A stretch of DNA of 64,000 bases. It comes from Protula sp. h YS-2021. Lineage: Eukaryota; Annelida; Polychaeta; Sabellida; Serpulidae. Location: positions 60,476,859 to 60,540,858 of the forward strand of contig OX457027.1 of NCBI GenBank assembly GCA_949752745.1. The letters run 5' to 3'. The notes beneath the pieces were generated by a model. That model ran no database searches. It was not told the origin of the DNA and worked only from the letters and a program-made list of their open reading frames with translations. Numbering within the stretch: position 1 is the first letter of the stretch; every line of letters starts with the position of its first letter. Below are positions 44,301 to 54,002 of the stretch, piece by piece. A program made the position numbers and the translations under genes.

Positions 44301-45051
44301 TTAACACCGCCTTTGTATTCTTTACTTTCTTCGGTAGTGGGATAAAACTGCTTGCTTCCAGTGGCGCTGACGTAGCTGTATGCACTTCAATGAATAATAT
44401 GTTATCCAACACCCAGCCAGAGCCTTGTCGCTCATGTTCATCAAACCTGGTAAACAATTCTTTATAGGCTTCTGGCAAGTCCTTCTCAATATCTGTTGGA
44501 TTGTATGCTGCATACGTTGGACTACTGATGAAGGCATTATCCACTTGTTCTACCATCACACCTTCAACATTTGGTGTCATTTTCTTGAAGCGTGCATGTA
44601 CCACAATGTACCATTTCATGCCACGGTTTAACGTTTCTAACAAATGTCTCTTGATTCTATTCTCTTGTTGTCGCATTTCGAGTAGCAAATCCGATCCATC
44701 TTCAGGCTCAAACCGTCTTTCCTGCGCGTTTTCACCAAGACTCACTCTTCTGCCTCTGCCTATTTGTCCTGTCTCTTTCTTTCTTTGTTCTTCATGAGAC
44801 ACATTTTCCATCTCAGCACATGCATGTGTCTCAAATGCATCCAAAGATGAAAATATCTTGGCGCATTTACAGCAGAGGACTGGATCAGGTCTGTCAACAC
44901 CATCTTGTACGGTTTTTCGTCTCTTGGCTTCAATCTGCTCAACAAGCTCTTCATGAGCACGTTTCATCCTAGCTGGTTTGCATGTGTGTGTCACGAACAA
45001 TTCCAGAGATGGAAATGTCACATCACAATCATGACAGTAGACTGGTGCCAT
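41374..45051 (-). CDS. Protein-primed DNA polymerase B
   Basis: 1,225 residues from ATG 45,051 (MAPVYC). The open frame extends 25 codons further to 45,126, but that stretch contains the gene's own TATA box. Numbering from the long form: two C2-type zinc fingers (29-52, 84-104), exonuclease I FVIYADFECF (~448), an HNH-like zinc insert CYICHEPLG…HDHINGKYRG (536-560), exonuclease II FFHNLRGYDSH (~588), exonuclease III YLKSDVLLLADVF (~738), polymerase A TYLDANNLYGWAM (~835), B KLMNNSVFGKTM (~998), C LFSDTDSLCYD (~1094). All catalytic residues are present; it replicates the linear element from protein-primed ends. Confidence 0.97.
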   Translation of the reverse strand: MAPVYCHDCDVTFPSLELFVTHTCKPARMKRAHEELVEQIEAKRRKTVQDGVDRPDPVLCCKCAKIFSSLDAFETHACAEMENVSHEEQRKKETGQIGRGRRVSLGENAQERRFEPEDGSDLLLEMRQQENRIKRHLLETLNRGMKWYIVVHARFKKMTPNVEGVMVEQVDNAFISSPTYAAYNPTDIEKDLPEAYKELFTRFDEHERQGSGWVLDNILFIEVHTATSAPLEASSFIPLPKKVKNTKAVLNIQNKDNKCFLWSVLAHLHPSTNVNPERVHQYKAFENELKVEGMTFPTPITDIPKFEKENDVSINVFGYEHDVVVPIQLSRNTSAREINLLLISNDKTRHYCLIKNFSRLMAYRSKHKAAAFYCFNCLHGFIRQDLLDKHREVCGKHGAQRLSFPKEPFIKFKNVAKQQRAPFVIYADFECFTKKHEEVRYQHHRPNSFAYVVVSQYETRAPVLYRGDNAVKVFLDHMVYERDRIVHGLQQKKKIVMTCEDEEHYKNATDCYICHEPLGADRVRDHDHINGKYRGAAHNECNLQFRFRKDQQDVEDSFIIPVFFHNLRGYDSHLIMEEIGKFKNERITVIPNTVEKYIAFTMSNLKFTDSFQFMSTSLQKLVSNLAAEGKDNFYHMTSHIHDSDQQELLLRKGVYPYDYVDEPSKFAETQLPSKDKFYSLLSEEDISDEDYAHAQKVWETFHCTTFGEYHDLYLKSDVLLLADVFENFRHVCLNTYELDPAHYYTAPGLSWDAMLKATKVKLELINDIDMYQMVEQGLRGGISVITHKYAKANNPYVPDYDPTKPTNYLTYLDANNLYGWAMSQSMPESGFMWVSEPESIDFMDVDEDDEIGYILEVDLEYPYSIHDHHNHYPVAPERKCVKVGELSKHSQKLRKDLNMKGKPSEKLIPNLCDKKKYVLHYRNLQQYVSLGLKVTKVHRAIMFAQSKWLAKYISLNTEKRKLAKNPFEKDFFKLMNNSVFGKTMENVRKRMNVELVHQEKRFKKLVAKPSFHKFRIFNEDLTAVHLRKVDLLLDKPIQVGFTILDLSKVLMFHFHYNYIMTKYPNAKLLFSDTDSLCYDIETEDIYKDMQEDDDLFDTSDYPPDHFLHSNVNKKVLGKMKDETAGIPIEEFVGLRPKMYSMMYGGKEKRTAKGITRACQRRMKHQQYRDSLFNQTQTMTTGHIIRSHNHQIFSEKLRKVALSPFDDKRYVMSDGYSTLAHGHYSI

Positions 45052-45110
45052 CGTTGTTGCTTCTTCAATTGCTGGAACTGAAATGAAGTAAAGATACGTT
45101 TCACTCTTCC

Positions 45111-45144
45111 TTTTATACCACTTCAATGGTGTGTTGACTCAGCA
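45111..45144 (-). promoter_or_regulatory. Polymerase promoter: TATA box and MARE
   Basis: TATAAAAGGAAGAGTG (TATA at 45,111-45,117, minus strand) and TGACTCAGCA at 45,135-45,144 just upstream; a perfect TGCTGACTCAGCA lies at 45,256-45,268. Same arrangement as at 31,371-31,403, including the bases after the TATA box. Confidence 0.7.
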
Positions 45145-45255
45145 GAATGTATCACTAGTTGACTAGTTGACATGTTTCACTCATGCTTTTATGCTACTTC
45201 CATGTAATCAAAATATGGTGTGTAACTTTTCAAACTTGTTCCAAAATGTTAAAAT

Positions 45256-45268
45256 TGCTGACTCAGCA
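45256..45268. promoter_or_regulatory. Perfect T-MARE palindrome
   Basis: TGCTGACTCAGCA, identical to 31,371-31,383, about 140 bp upstream of the polymerase TATA box. Confidence 0.7.
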
Positions 45269-45447
45269 GAATTTTACTTGTGTATATGAATGTCTCACTT
45301 ACAGTTGTGAAGTTGTACAGCTGTTATACAGCAGAGACATCTAGCGGTGAAGTTAACTGACGGTGAAGTTAATTGGTCTGCCAAATGGTATTCATCCGCC
45401 AAATGGTATTCATCCGCCAACTAGACCTGAAATGTGATAAAATGTAT

Positions 45448-45448
<1 letters not shown>

Positions 45449-45484
<36 letters not shown>
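45449..45484. repeat. (CT)n(CA)n microsatellite
   Basis: CTCTCTCT followed by about 14 CA units, in the intergenic part between the polymerase and the right-end gene. Confidence 0.95.
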
Positions 45485-45488
<4 letters not shown>

Positions 45489-45551
45489 TGTTTTGCTTCA
45501 TTTCATAATATAGGATGGCCCTTAAAAGGGCCCGAAATATTTTAGTATATA

Positions 45552-45827
45552 TCAGCAGCAGTTATGGGGTTGTCCCTCATATTCCAACCACACTTGACAT
45601 TTGCAGTATCGTTGAGTCAGTGTTACTATGCGGTTGTTCCACATAAATGTAATTACTACGTCAGGCTTCACTGCAGTGATCTGAGTTGGAAATTGTAGCA
45701 CCTCCTCCAAAGCATATGTAATATCAGCTGCTTCAGCTTCATCACGCATATTTACCCAGATGCAAACAGATTCATTCGCTTGAAACGCTGTTAAGTCATC
45801 AATGATGATAGCTGGTGTGTTATCCAT
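45552..45827 (-). CDS. Right-end small unknown gene
   Basis: 91 residues from ATG 45,827 (the longer frame upstream is translated C-run repeat). Begins MDNTPAIIIDDLTAFQANE, then IWVNMRDEAEAADITYALEE, and ends with YCKCQVWLEYEGQPHNCC. The promoter and first codons lie in the terminal repeat and are homologous to the start of the gene at 29,850, so the two ends carry different genes behind the same promoter. Not recognised. Confidence 0.55.
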   Translation of the reverse strand: MDNTPAIIIDDLTAFQANESVCIWVNMRDEAEAADITYALEEVLQFPTQITAVKPDVVITFMWNNRIVTLTQRYCKCQVWLEYEGQPHNCC

Positions 45828-45918
45828 GATGTGTCTGACAATGTCTCTAAGCCTTGAGACACCACACTTATATAGGATTTTATCATGCTGATTCGGCAAA
45901 AGTTTTTGTTGCTCTCCT

Positions 45919-46108
45919 GGGGGGGGGGGGGTCGGTACATAGTCTGTCCTAGGGGGGGGGTCGGTACATAGTCTGTCCTGGGGGGGGGGTCGGTACATAG
46001 TCTGTCCTGGGGGGGGGGTCGGTACATAGTCTGTCCTGGGGGGGGTCGGTACATAGTCTCTCCTGGGGGGGGTCGGTACATAGTATGTCCCTGGGGGGGG
46101 GGGGGGGT
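45919..46108. repeat. G-run tandem repeat, right terminal repeat
   Basis: Six or so units of GTCGGTACATAGTCTGTCCT plus a G run. The proline-rich open frames seen across it (MYRPPP…) are translations of the repeat and not genes. Confidence 0.9.
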
Positions 46109-46126
46109 CGTGGCTTTTTAGGCTCT

Positions 46127-46140
46127 GTTGCCATGGTTAC
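46127..46140. promoter_or_regulatory. RFX X-box in right terminal repeat
   Basis: GTTGCCATGGTTAC is the reverse complement of the left copy, and the CCAAT box next to it is kept too. Confidence 0.6.
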
Positions 46141-46223
46141 ACTGATTGACAGGTCGAGTTCATTGGCTTCATGTTGATTGACTCGGCCAAACCACTTTCG
46201 CTCCAGACAGCATCATCTCAGTA

Positions 46224-46515
46224 TGACGTCATGATGACGTCACAGATGGTCGCGCCTATCCTAACGCTTATCATGACTTCCGGTCCAGACATGATGACGT
46301 CACTTCCGGTCCAGACATGATGACGTCACTTCCGGTCCAGACATGATGACGTCACTTCCGGTCCAGACATGATGACGTCACTTCCGGTCCAGACATGATG
46401 ACGTCACTTCCGGTCCAGACATGATGACGTCACTTCCACTCCAGACAGCACTTCCGGTCTAGACAGCACTTCCGGTCCAGACGCTATGACGTCACTTCCA
46501 GACAGTATGACGTCA
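46224..46515. promoter_or_regulatory. CRE/ETS array in right terminal repeat
   Basis: About ten perfect TGACGTCA sites, most fused to CTTCCGGT (ETS, reverse orientation). Mirror image of the left array with more units. Confidence 0.7.
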
Positions 46516-46549
46516 CAAAGTGCAGTAGAACCCCCATTTATACCCTACT

Positions 46550-46555
46550 AAAACC
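46550..46555. repeat. Polinton target-site duplication, right (AAAACC)
   Basis: Same six bases as on the left. Removing the Polinton and one copy rejoins the DIRS frame on the minus strand without a stop for about 30 codons upstream. Confidence 0.95.
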
Positions 46556-47353
46556 ATCGATGACATGTGACTCGCGATTGCTGGATGGCACGCGGCCATC
46601 AACAGGAACGCGTCCAGTATCGTTGTGCATAGTTATTCATCGCCTTTGTTGGGGTACATGTGCCTTGCATGACGCTACAGGATGTAGATTGCAATAAAAC
46701 ACTTATGAAGGTAGCGACACTTGGATTCCCCATTATTGAATCGTATACACTTGTTACCCAGCTTGTTGGGTCGACGATTCACGCTGTGGCGCTTCCCAGC
46801 TTACCTAGTTGTCACTGAAAAGGATGGCAGTTAGCCAGGTGGGAGTCCAATCCGCAGGGCCAGGGTTCCCCGCAACCGAAGAGGTTGCGTAACGCGTTAT
46901 CGTTGCAGTTATGCCACTCGTGGCAAAATGTTGTGAACTCTTCAGTGCAAGGAAGGTCAGATGCCTGGTATATTACAAAATGTTCGAGTCCTTGCCCATC
47001 GACATGTTTTCTAATATTAGGAAGGAGCCATACATTAGTTCGCTTAGTGATACATCGGCAAATAATTTTTTACGCTCAATAAACTCGTGAGGTCTAGTAC
47101 GTTCATTTTACTTTTAGCCGCACCTGGCAAATTAATGCACTCACCAGAATCCTGCATAACCGCCAGTTCACCCTTCACTTCCAAAACGGAGACCGCGAAT
47201 GATACAGTAGTCGCCTTCTTTTCCTCTTCAGTTTCTTCCTCCTTCGGAGATGGGTCGCTTAGTCCACTAATTTCCGGAGCAAACTTCGTTACCCCAGTGA
47301 CAACCCTAATTCGACAATATCCTCTTCTTGTAGGATCCCCATCGCATCCATAG
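46556..47353 (-). pseudogene. DIRS retrotransposon relic, upstream (gag-side) half
   Basis: The minus-strand frame that leads into the DIRS RT across the Polinton insertion is open here for ~30 codons (TGRVPVDGRVPSSNRESHV). Further up, 47,353-47,090 is open on the minus strand and acidic (KEEETEEEKKATTVSFAVSV, NVLDLTSLLSVKNYL), consistent with a decayed gag. Continuity with the RT half is inferred from the shared target site. Confidence 0.5.
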
Positions 47354-47359
47354 AATCAT

Positions 47360-49355
47360 ATTCACTGGCAATCATTAAAATCTAGCCGTAACCTCTTTTA
47401 ATCCAGATTGACAGTTTTAACTTAAGGACACCTGTCGCTTATCCACTTTCTTCCCGCTCTTCGTTAGTCATTTTTCACAAACGAGCTATCCTCTTTCACA
47501 AACAAAATTCTAAGATAATTAAAATTACACGCATTACTTATCAGAAAGCACACGAGGACAAAAAAAGCAATTGACAGTAAACGGTGCAAAGGCCAGGTCA
47601 GTGAGAGAGGAGAGATAGTTATATGGAGACTGGATAAGAAAAGAGGGTTGTGATTGGACGACAGAGACGCCAAACCACCCTTGCAAATTATAATACAATA
47701 AATGCCTGCGGTCAACATCTTACCGGATTCGGCTCGAAACAAGGTATCTTTTGTTAACTTTAAGACATTTTGATTGCTTATTCAGCCGCACATCCCACCT
47801 TTATCCATATCAATCCCTCTCCACACTACCCCCTCCACTGCCAAGATTTATCTCACATTATCACGATTTTCCAAACACTTATTTCGTCAAACAAACCCTC
47901 AATGGGGCTATTAGTCGGATTTTTGCGAAGCGTAATCATAAAATCTATGCGCAAGGAAAATCTAAATTACAACAATCGTATATTTCCCATAATATGTGAA
48001 GTCTGAGTGAAAAAATTCCTTTGGGCCACATATTCACAGAAGCACAGATTTCACTTATAGAACAATCCATTTTTCTGACGCCATCTACACAAAGTGTCGC
48101 ATTTTGCACAGAATCAGTATGATAGGAAAAAATTTTTCTTCCGAATATATGACACATTGGTATTTATAACTTGATAAGCAAAGACGTGTAAAAATCATAA
48201 CAATTATAAATCATAAAATCACAACAAGAATAACAAGACTTTTAAAATACATGTAAAATGCCAAATTTCCTTTACACTTACTGAATTTTTGTTCTATTTT
48301 TACCAACTAAAATTCGTACAGACTAAACGAACCATGGGTTCTACCATAGAACAGTGATATAGGCCACAAAACTGACACAGCCTTAATAAAATTTTTATTC
48401 GCCAAACATAAGTTCCCATTCCAGCATCATATACATATGAGCTTAAAAATCATCCAATCGCCTTGCAAAACAGCAACCAATCATTTTAACGTTTTAAAAT
48501 TTTTGAGGAAAAAGACGCAAGCTTGTGGAAGTCATCCCATTTTTTTTAAAATTATGTTTAAAAGCCCAAAAGTTTTGCCAGTAAGTTATGAAATTTGCCA
48601 GTAAGTTACGAAATTCATATGATATAATTCTATTCAATCACATGATTATCATGAGTCATACAGGATTTTCATTATTATCACTACTATATGCATGTTGATT
48701 CTTTTCTCTTCAGCAATCTAGAACTTGTTTGTTTTCACCCCTCACAATAATGTTGATTTGGGGACAATTTGCAGATTTATATTTTTTCTGTCTTGTAAAA
48801 GTTAAACTGAATAAAGTCATAAAAATTGCTAAGTATTCTAATTCAAACGTTTGAGGGTTGCTTGATATAAAAACGCAGAAAGTTCTTTTGATTTCTAAGA
48901 TGGAAGAAAATTGATGTTTTACCATTACAACTCAAATGTAAAAGGAATAAGTACAAGTACATCAACATAAGAAGGATAGGGAAGAACGAATTTCCGATAC
49001 TGAAATAGTGATAAATTCCTTCCGTTACCGTTTCAGAAACGTTTATGCTCAGAACTAAGGTGGAGAAAAGGAAACATTTTTATCTACTGAACTTGAACCG
49101 AAAAATAAAAGAAATATAAAAATGGCATTACAGTGAAAGAAAGCTCACCTGTTATACTAAAAGCATTGATGAAATATAAATACCTTGAAGATATTTAGAG
49201 AGAAAAGCACACCGATCTTTAAAATTTACTTGGTATAGGAATGCACAAGAATTAAAGCACAGATTAGACTTTTTCCAATTGCTAAAATATAAGTTGGAAA
49301 AAGTTAAAGGTACTCGAAAATGTAACACTGACGCAAACCAATCTATTGGTCTATC

Positions 49356-49386
<31 letters not shown>

Positions 49387-49940
49387 CTATCTATCCATCT
49401 AATTATCTATTTATTACCTTTGTATACTTTGTCGAATGCACGCAGTGGTACTAAATGGGCGCTGAATGCATGCCCATGGAACAGTAAAAGAGCTGAAGCT
49501 GTGACCGGTGAAAAGTTCATTCAATAATTGAATACACGACAATGAATTATCGGTCAGTTTTTTCTTTTGTAAAGACAATTCATGCATTAAATCTTAATAT
49601 CAAATTTCTTTATTGCTATCGTTTACAGTAATAGTCTTACATGTATGGAGGCTTGCGCTTATTGTTTTTGAGAAAACCGACGGTAAGATATTGTTGTCTT
49701 CAAAAACTTAACGCGAGAGTAAACACCATTCCTTGCTTCTATGTTTTCAAATCTGGGTTATAAATCTCAAGACCTTTAAATTACACAATGTCAATACGTT
49801 CACCACCTTGTATAACTGCACTGTATTTTTGTACGTTACGTTTATAATATATGCTGAAATGGAGAACATTTTATATCTGTACCAGCACTGATAAACACTC
49901 AGATATCATATCTATAAATATCAGATGGCTACGGAATTAA
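47360..49940. other. No gene seen
   Basis: AT-rich. The paired open frames near 47.46-48.1 kb on both strands show no motif. A (TATC)n microsatellite lies at 49,339-49,410. Confidence 0.5.
49339..49410. repeat. (TATC)n microsatellite
   Basis: About 14 imperfect CTAT units (ATCTATCTATCT…). Confidence 0.95.
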
Positions 49941-49949
49941 CTTTTTTCA

Positions 49950-52900
49950 CAAAACTGTAGGGGTCTGCGAAATAAACAGAAACGCACCGAAACAACGGTA
50001 TCATCCAAAAGGATCCTTTAATATAATTATGTTACAAGAAACTCATTCCTGTGAAGAAAAGCTTTGGAAAGCACAGTGGAACTGCTGTGGTAAAGGTGAT
50101 GAAATTATATTTTCACATGGCACAACTTCAAGCAGGGGGTACTCACTATCATAAGAAAACAGTCAATTATGAATATATTAAACTGTAAGACTGATACTAC
50201 AGGACGGTATGTATTAATAGAAATTAACATCAATGAAATCTAGTATCATATTTTAAATCTATATGCCCCAAACCTTGAGTTTCATACCGACTAGGTTGAA
50301 TTTTGGGAGCCTAGTGGTTGACAAGCGAAACGCAAGGTTAATATTAGGGGCGACATTAATGCAATAGATAGATAGATCGCCACAGAATCTTACTAACTTT
50401 AAGGAGTCGAAAAATTGCTACAATTATGTGAGGATTTTAATCTTGTTGACTTATGGCGAGTGAAAAACGAAAAAATTGTCCATTTACCTGGCGACACCAA
50501 CAACCGTCATTAACGCAATCAAGATTAGACTACTGGCTAACCTCATCGTGTATAAATTTTGATCTAAACTATATTGATATAATACCTGGCTATAGATCCG
50601 ACCATAGTGCAATTATATTAAAATTCCGTGTCCTTAATGAAAACCTTAAAAAAGGACCTGGATGGTGGAAATTTGCGGCACATCTACTTCAAGATGACTA
50701 TTAGAAATACAATAGCAGACCATCGAAACTCTTCAGTAAGTAACCCTCACACTGATTGGGAGTATTTAAAACATTCTATAAGAAAGGAATCAATTGTATA
50801 TTCAAAGAACAAATCCAAACTTTAAAAAACAAAATCTTTACATCAAATTAAACGTTTTAAAAAGAGAAATGGCCAATGAATCAATATACAGAACAGTTGA
50901 AGAAACTGAATCTATTAGGATTGATCTTGAGACATTAGAATGCACAGAATCCTATGGTCATTATTTACGTAGTAAAACATATTTTCTTGAATTTGACGAA
51001 AGAAACACTTCACTATTCTTCAATTTAGAGAAACAAAACTACGAACAAAAGAAAATTACTAGACTCGTGGGAATAAACGGTGAAGAGATAATAACTCCAA
51101 AGGCCATTCTTTTGGAAACTGCGAGATTTTATGAAATACTGTTTACTAAAAACCAAAAAGTATCAGGTGCATTATATAGTGATTTTTTTTAATATAGATA
51201 CTATCCCACAAATCAACAATGAAGATAAAGTAATGCTCAACAAGGATCTCACTAAAGAAGAACTTAATGAATGAATCAAATAAATGGATATAAACAAAAC
51301 AGGCACAGAAGGTCTTACAAAAGAATTTTATCTTTTCTTTTGGAACGAAATTTCAGATTATCTTCTCCATTCTTATCAATACAGCTTTTAATGTGGAAAT
51401 CTATCCTGTGAACAAAAATGAGGCATTATTAGACTGATTCCCAAGAAAGGTAAAGACCTTACTGAACTTCAAAACCTGTCACTCTGTTAAATACCGACAC
51501 AAAATACTGACTAACTGCTTTGCAAGAAGATTTCAAAAAGTATTATCAAAAATAATTGCAACTGAGATCAGAATGGTTTTATTAAAGACAGATTTATTGG
51601 TTATAATATTCGCACTCAAATTGATTGCATAGATTACTTAAAGCATAAGAACAAGGAAGGAATTCTAGCATTTAGACTTTGAAAAGGCTTTTGATAAACT
51701 TGATTGGAACTTCATTGACATTCATTGAATTTCAGTATTTTACTCAGACACTGAAAGCTGTACGTTAAATAATGGATACTCCAGTAAATATTTTAAGATA
51801 AGAAATGGCATACGCCATGGAGATCCTCTGTGTGCATTACTGAAATTCTGGCTATAGCTATAAGATCAAACAAACACATAAAGGGAATAAAACATAACGA
51901 AATTGAAACAAAAATAAGTCTCCTTACGGATGATACCACAATACTATTATCTGATATACTATCGTTGGGAAATACGTTAAATGTTTTAACTTTATTTAAT
52001 ATTTTATTTTACTTAGGACTGAAAATTAATTATTAGAATACTACAGATCGGAAGCCCGAAGATACCCTTTCTGAAATGGAAACCATATTGATTAAAATGG
52101 ACAACAGGCAACGATAAATCTTTTGGAATACAATATTTTACCGATGTAAGCACCATATACAATATAAATCTTAAGTACAAAATAAACAACTTTTACAGTG
52201 ACTTTAAATGGAAAAATTCCCATAATAAAAAACTTAGCATTGCCTAAAATTATATATGCAAGTAACTGTCTATATACGCCACGGCGGTTTGCTGAAGAAA
52301 TAGAAAATCTGAAGGAACACTTTATATGGGGTGGTAAACCGCAAAGAATACAAAGACTGGTCCTTATCAAAGACTCTAAAGACGGCGGCTTCAGACATTT
52401 AGATTATTTATCATTCCTAAAGGCACAAAAAAATTATGTGGATAAAAAGACTATTAACAGTAAGAAATCTTTTAATATTGAGTTTATACGAGAATACTTG
52501 CCAGACATTCTTAAGCTCTCTGAAATTCTCTCTCTTTCTCTAAACCCAAAAAGACTCCACCCCAAATACCCGATTTTCATAAAAAAATTTCCATTATTGG
52601 TTTGAAGCAAAATCTGAGCCAGTCACAGCTGTGGATATACTAAATCAATGCTTATGGTATAATAAGTACATCCAAGTAGGAAATTCATCAGTTTTTTTTA
52701 AAGAACTGTATGCCAAGAAAATTGTTCATATCTCAGATATAATGAATAAAAGTGGATCTTTGATGTTACCGCGAGAAATTAAAAATATATTTATTTGTAC
52801 AATAAACGTTTTGAATCTATTCAGCTTGGTAGCAGCAACTCCGCAAAAATGGAAAAACGTTTGGCACAAGGTTCAAGTAACATTAAAAGTAGTAAAAATT
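49950..52900 (+). pseudogene. Tx1/L1-like LINE, endonuclease and reverse transcriptase (decayed)
   Basis: Plus-strand pieces in shifting frames: endonuclease IIMLQETHSCEEKLWKAQ (~50,030) and its C-terminus FTWRHQQPSLTQSRLDYWL…PGYRSDHSAIILKF (50,480-50,630), GPGWWKF; a linker with YLRSKTYFLEFDERNTSLFF; RT LDFEKAFDKLDW (~51,680), GIRHGDPLCALL (~51,810), LLTDDTTILL (~51,930, AD changed to TD); C-terminus IIYASNCLYTPRRF, EHFIWGGKP. Many indels and stops. It is interrupted at 52,900 by the BEL element. Confidence 0.85.
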
Positions 52901-53928
52901 TGTTAGGTCCTCCAAGTTCCATGTCACGAACTTTCGTTCCGTAAATGTTTTTGGACGGTTTTAATATATGTACCGTAGTTTTTGGGTTTCAACTTTATTA
53001 TCGAAATATGTCGAGTTTGGTATCGTTGTGTTCATCAAAATATGCTCTTTACAATGTGTCTTTTTAAAATTGCTTTAAAATTTAAATTCGGGTTATAAAT
53101 TCAGTTTTAATAATTTCCTGTATTTTTAAATTCGAAAGTTAATTGCATTCGTGTTATTGGGGTTAACACTTGCCCCTAATTGCAATTAGTGTCAGCGGCG
53201 CACCACATCTCCAGTGTTAGGATCATGTTCGCCTGCTCGCTAATCCTGACATCGTAAGGTGGTATGCCTTACTCGTTAGCCTTAGCCAATCACGTTCCAG
53301 AACCATACTCCGGTGAATCCGAAGCGTATATAAGCGGCGTTGTTGGTGTAAAAATCAGTACAAGTTGAAATCATAAGAATTACTGCTCTACGACGAATCA
53401 GCAACGGAATCGACTTGTGAACTTCACAGCGGATAACAACAATAGCGGAATATTGTGAAGTTATTGTGAAAAATAGCAAGAATTCAAGTGGAAACTGTAA
53501 ATTTCATAGGAGTCTAAGAAATAGTTAACAGTATTTCAGGCTTGTCGATTGAAAGACCGCAATATCTGGTATGTTCTGTCGTGTTATAAATAGGCATTAA
53601 GGTTAAATTGTTCCATTTTTAGTGGGCTTCTTGTGTTGATTTCAGTCAGAAAAACCTTTTTCATTTGAGTATCGGAACCTCTATACGGCTTCACCGTAAT
53701 ATGAGTGTTTGCATTACGTTTAGAATTATATTTTCGCATGTTTCTTAATTGTTGTTTATTCTCTGTTATGACGCAGAGAATCAGTGTACGAAGTCAACGT
53801 CCAACGCGGAATAAAACTTGCACTGCATTACTCAATTGCTAGTCTTTCTTATTTGAACGTAATAAATTAGAGCCGAATAAATTCGCGTGGTTTCGAGTAC
53901 ACACATGAGTCCAACGGTGGACTCGACA
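52901..53928 (+). repeat. BEL 5' LTR
   Basis: 1,028 bp, TG…CA. Promoter candidate GCGTATATAAGCGGCG near 53,323. It lacks one copy of an ~85-bp repeat kept in the 3' LTR. Confidence 0.93.
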
Positions 53929-54002
53929 ATTCTCAGATAGGTCTCGAACCTACCCAGCCCTCTCTCGCTAGTATTGAGTATCAGTGCAAAGTTTTGGAGG
54001 AG

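Larger units (their letters stand above)
29090..46549 (+). mobile_element. Complete Polinton/Maverick (virus-like DNA transposon)
   Basis: 17,460 bp with terminal inverted repeats starting AGTAGGGTATAAATGGGGG, and a 6-bp TSD. The plus strand, left to right, has accessory genes, integrase, packaging ATPase, small basic protein, conserved 192-aa protein, myristoyl/palmitoyl-type small protein, minor capsid, PX-like, major capsid and protease. The minus strand, right to left, has a 91-aa unknown, DNA polymerase B and four PC4-like genes. Every capsid and replication gene is open; integrase is broken. Genes are tightly packed with stop/start overlaps. Confidence 0.97.
45790..46549. repeat. Polinton right terminal inverted repeat
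   Basis: Inverted partner of the left repeat. It has six consecutive ACATGATGACGTCACTTCC-type units where the left has about three, so the copies changed by unit gain or loss. Confidence 0.9.

Noticed and set aside
45052..45126. Extended start of the polymerase (MKWYKRKSE)
   Set aside because: The codons WYKR are the TATAAAAGG box itself, so the RNA most likely begins downstream.
45791..46134. Proline-rich open frames (MYRPPP…, RPPPPPRD…) on the minus strand
   Set aside because: Direct translation of the C-run repeats in the right terminal repeat; all three frames are open because the unit has no stop.
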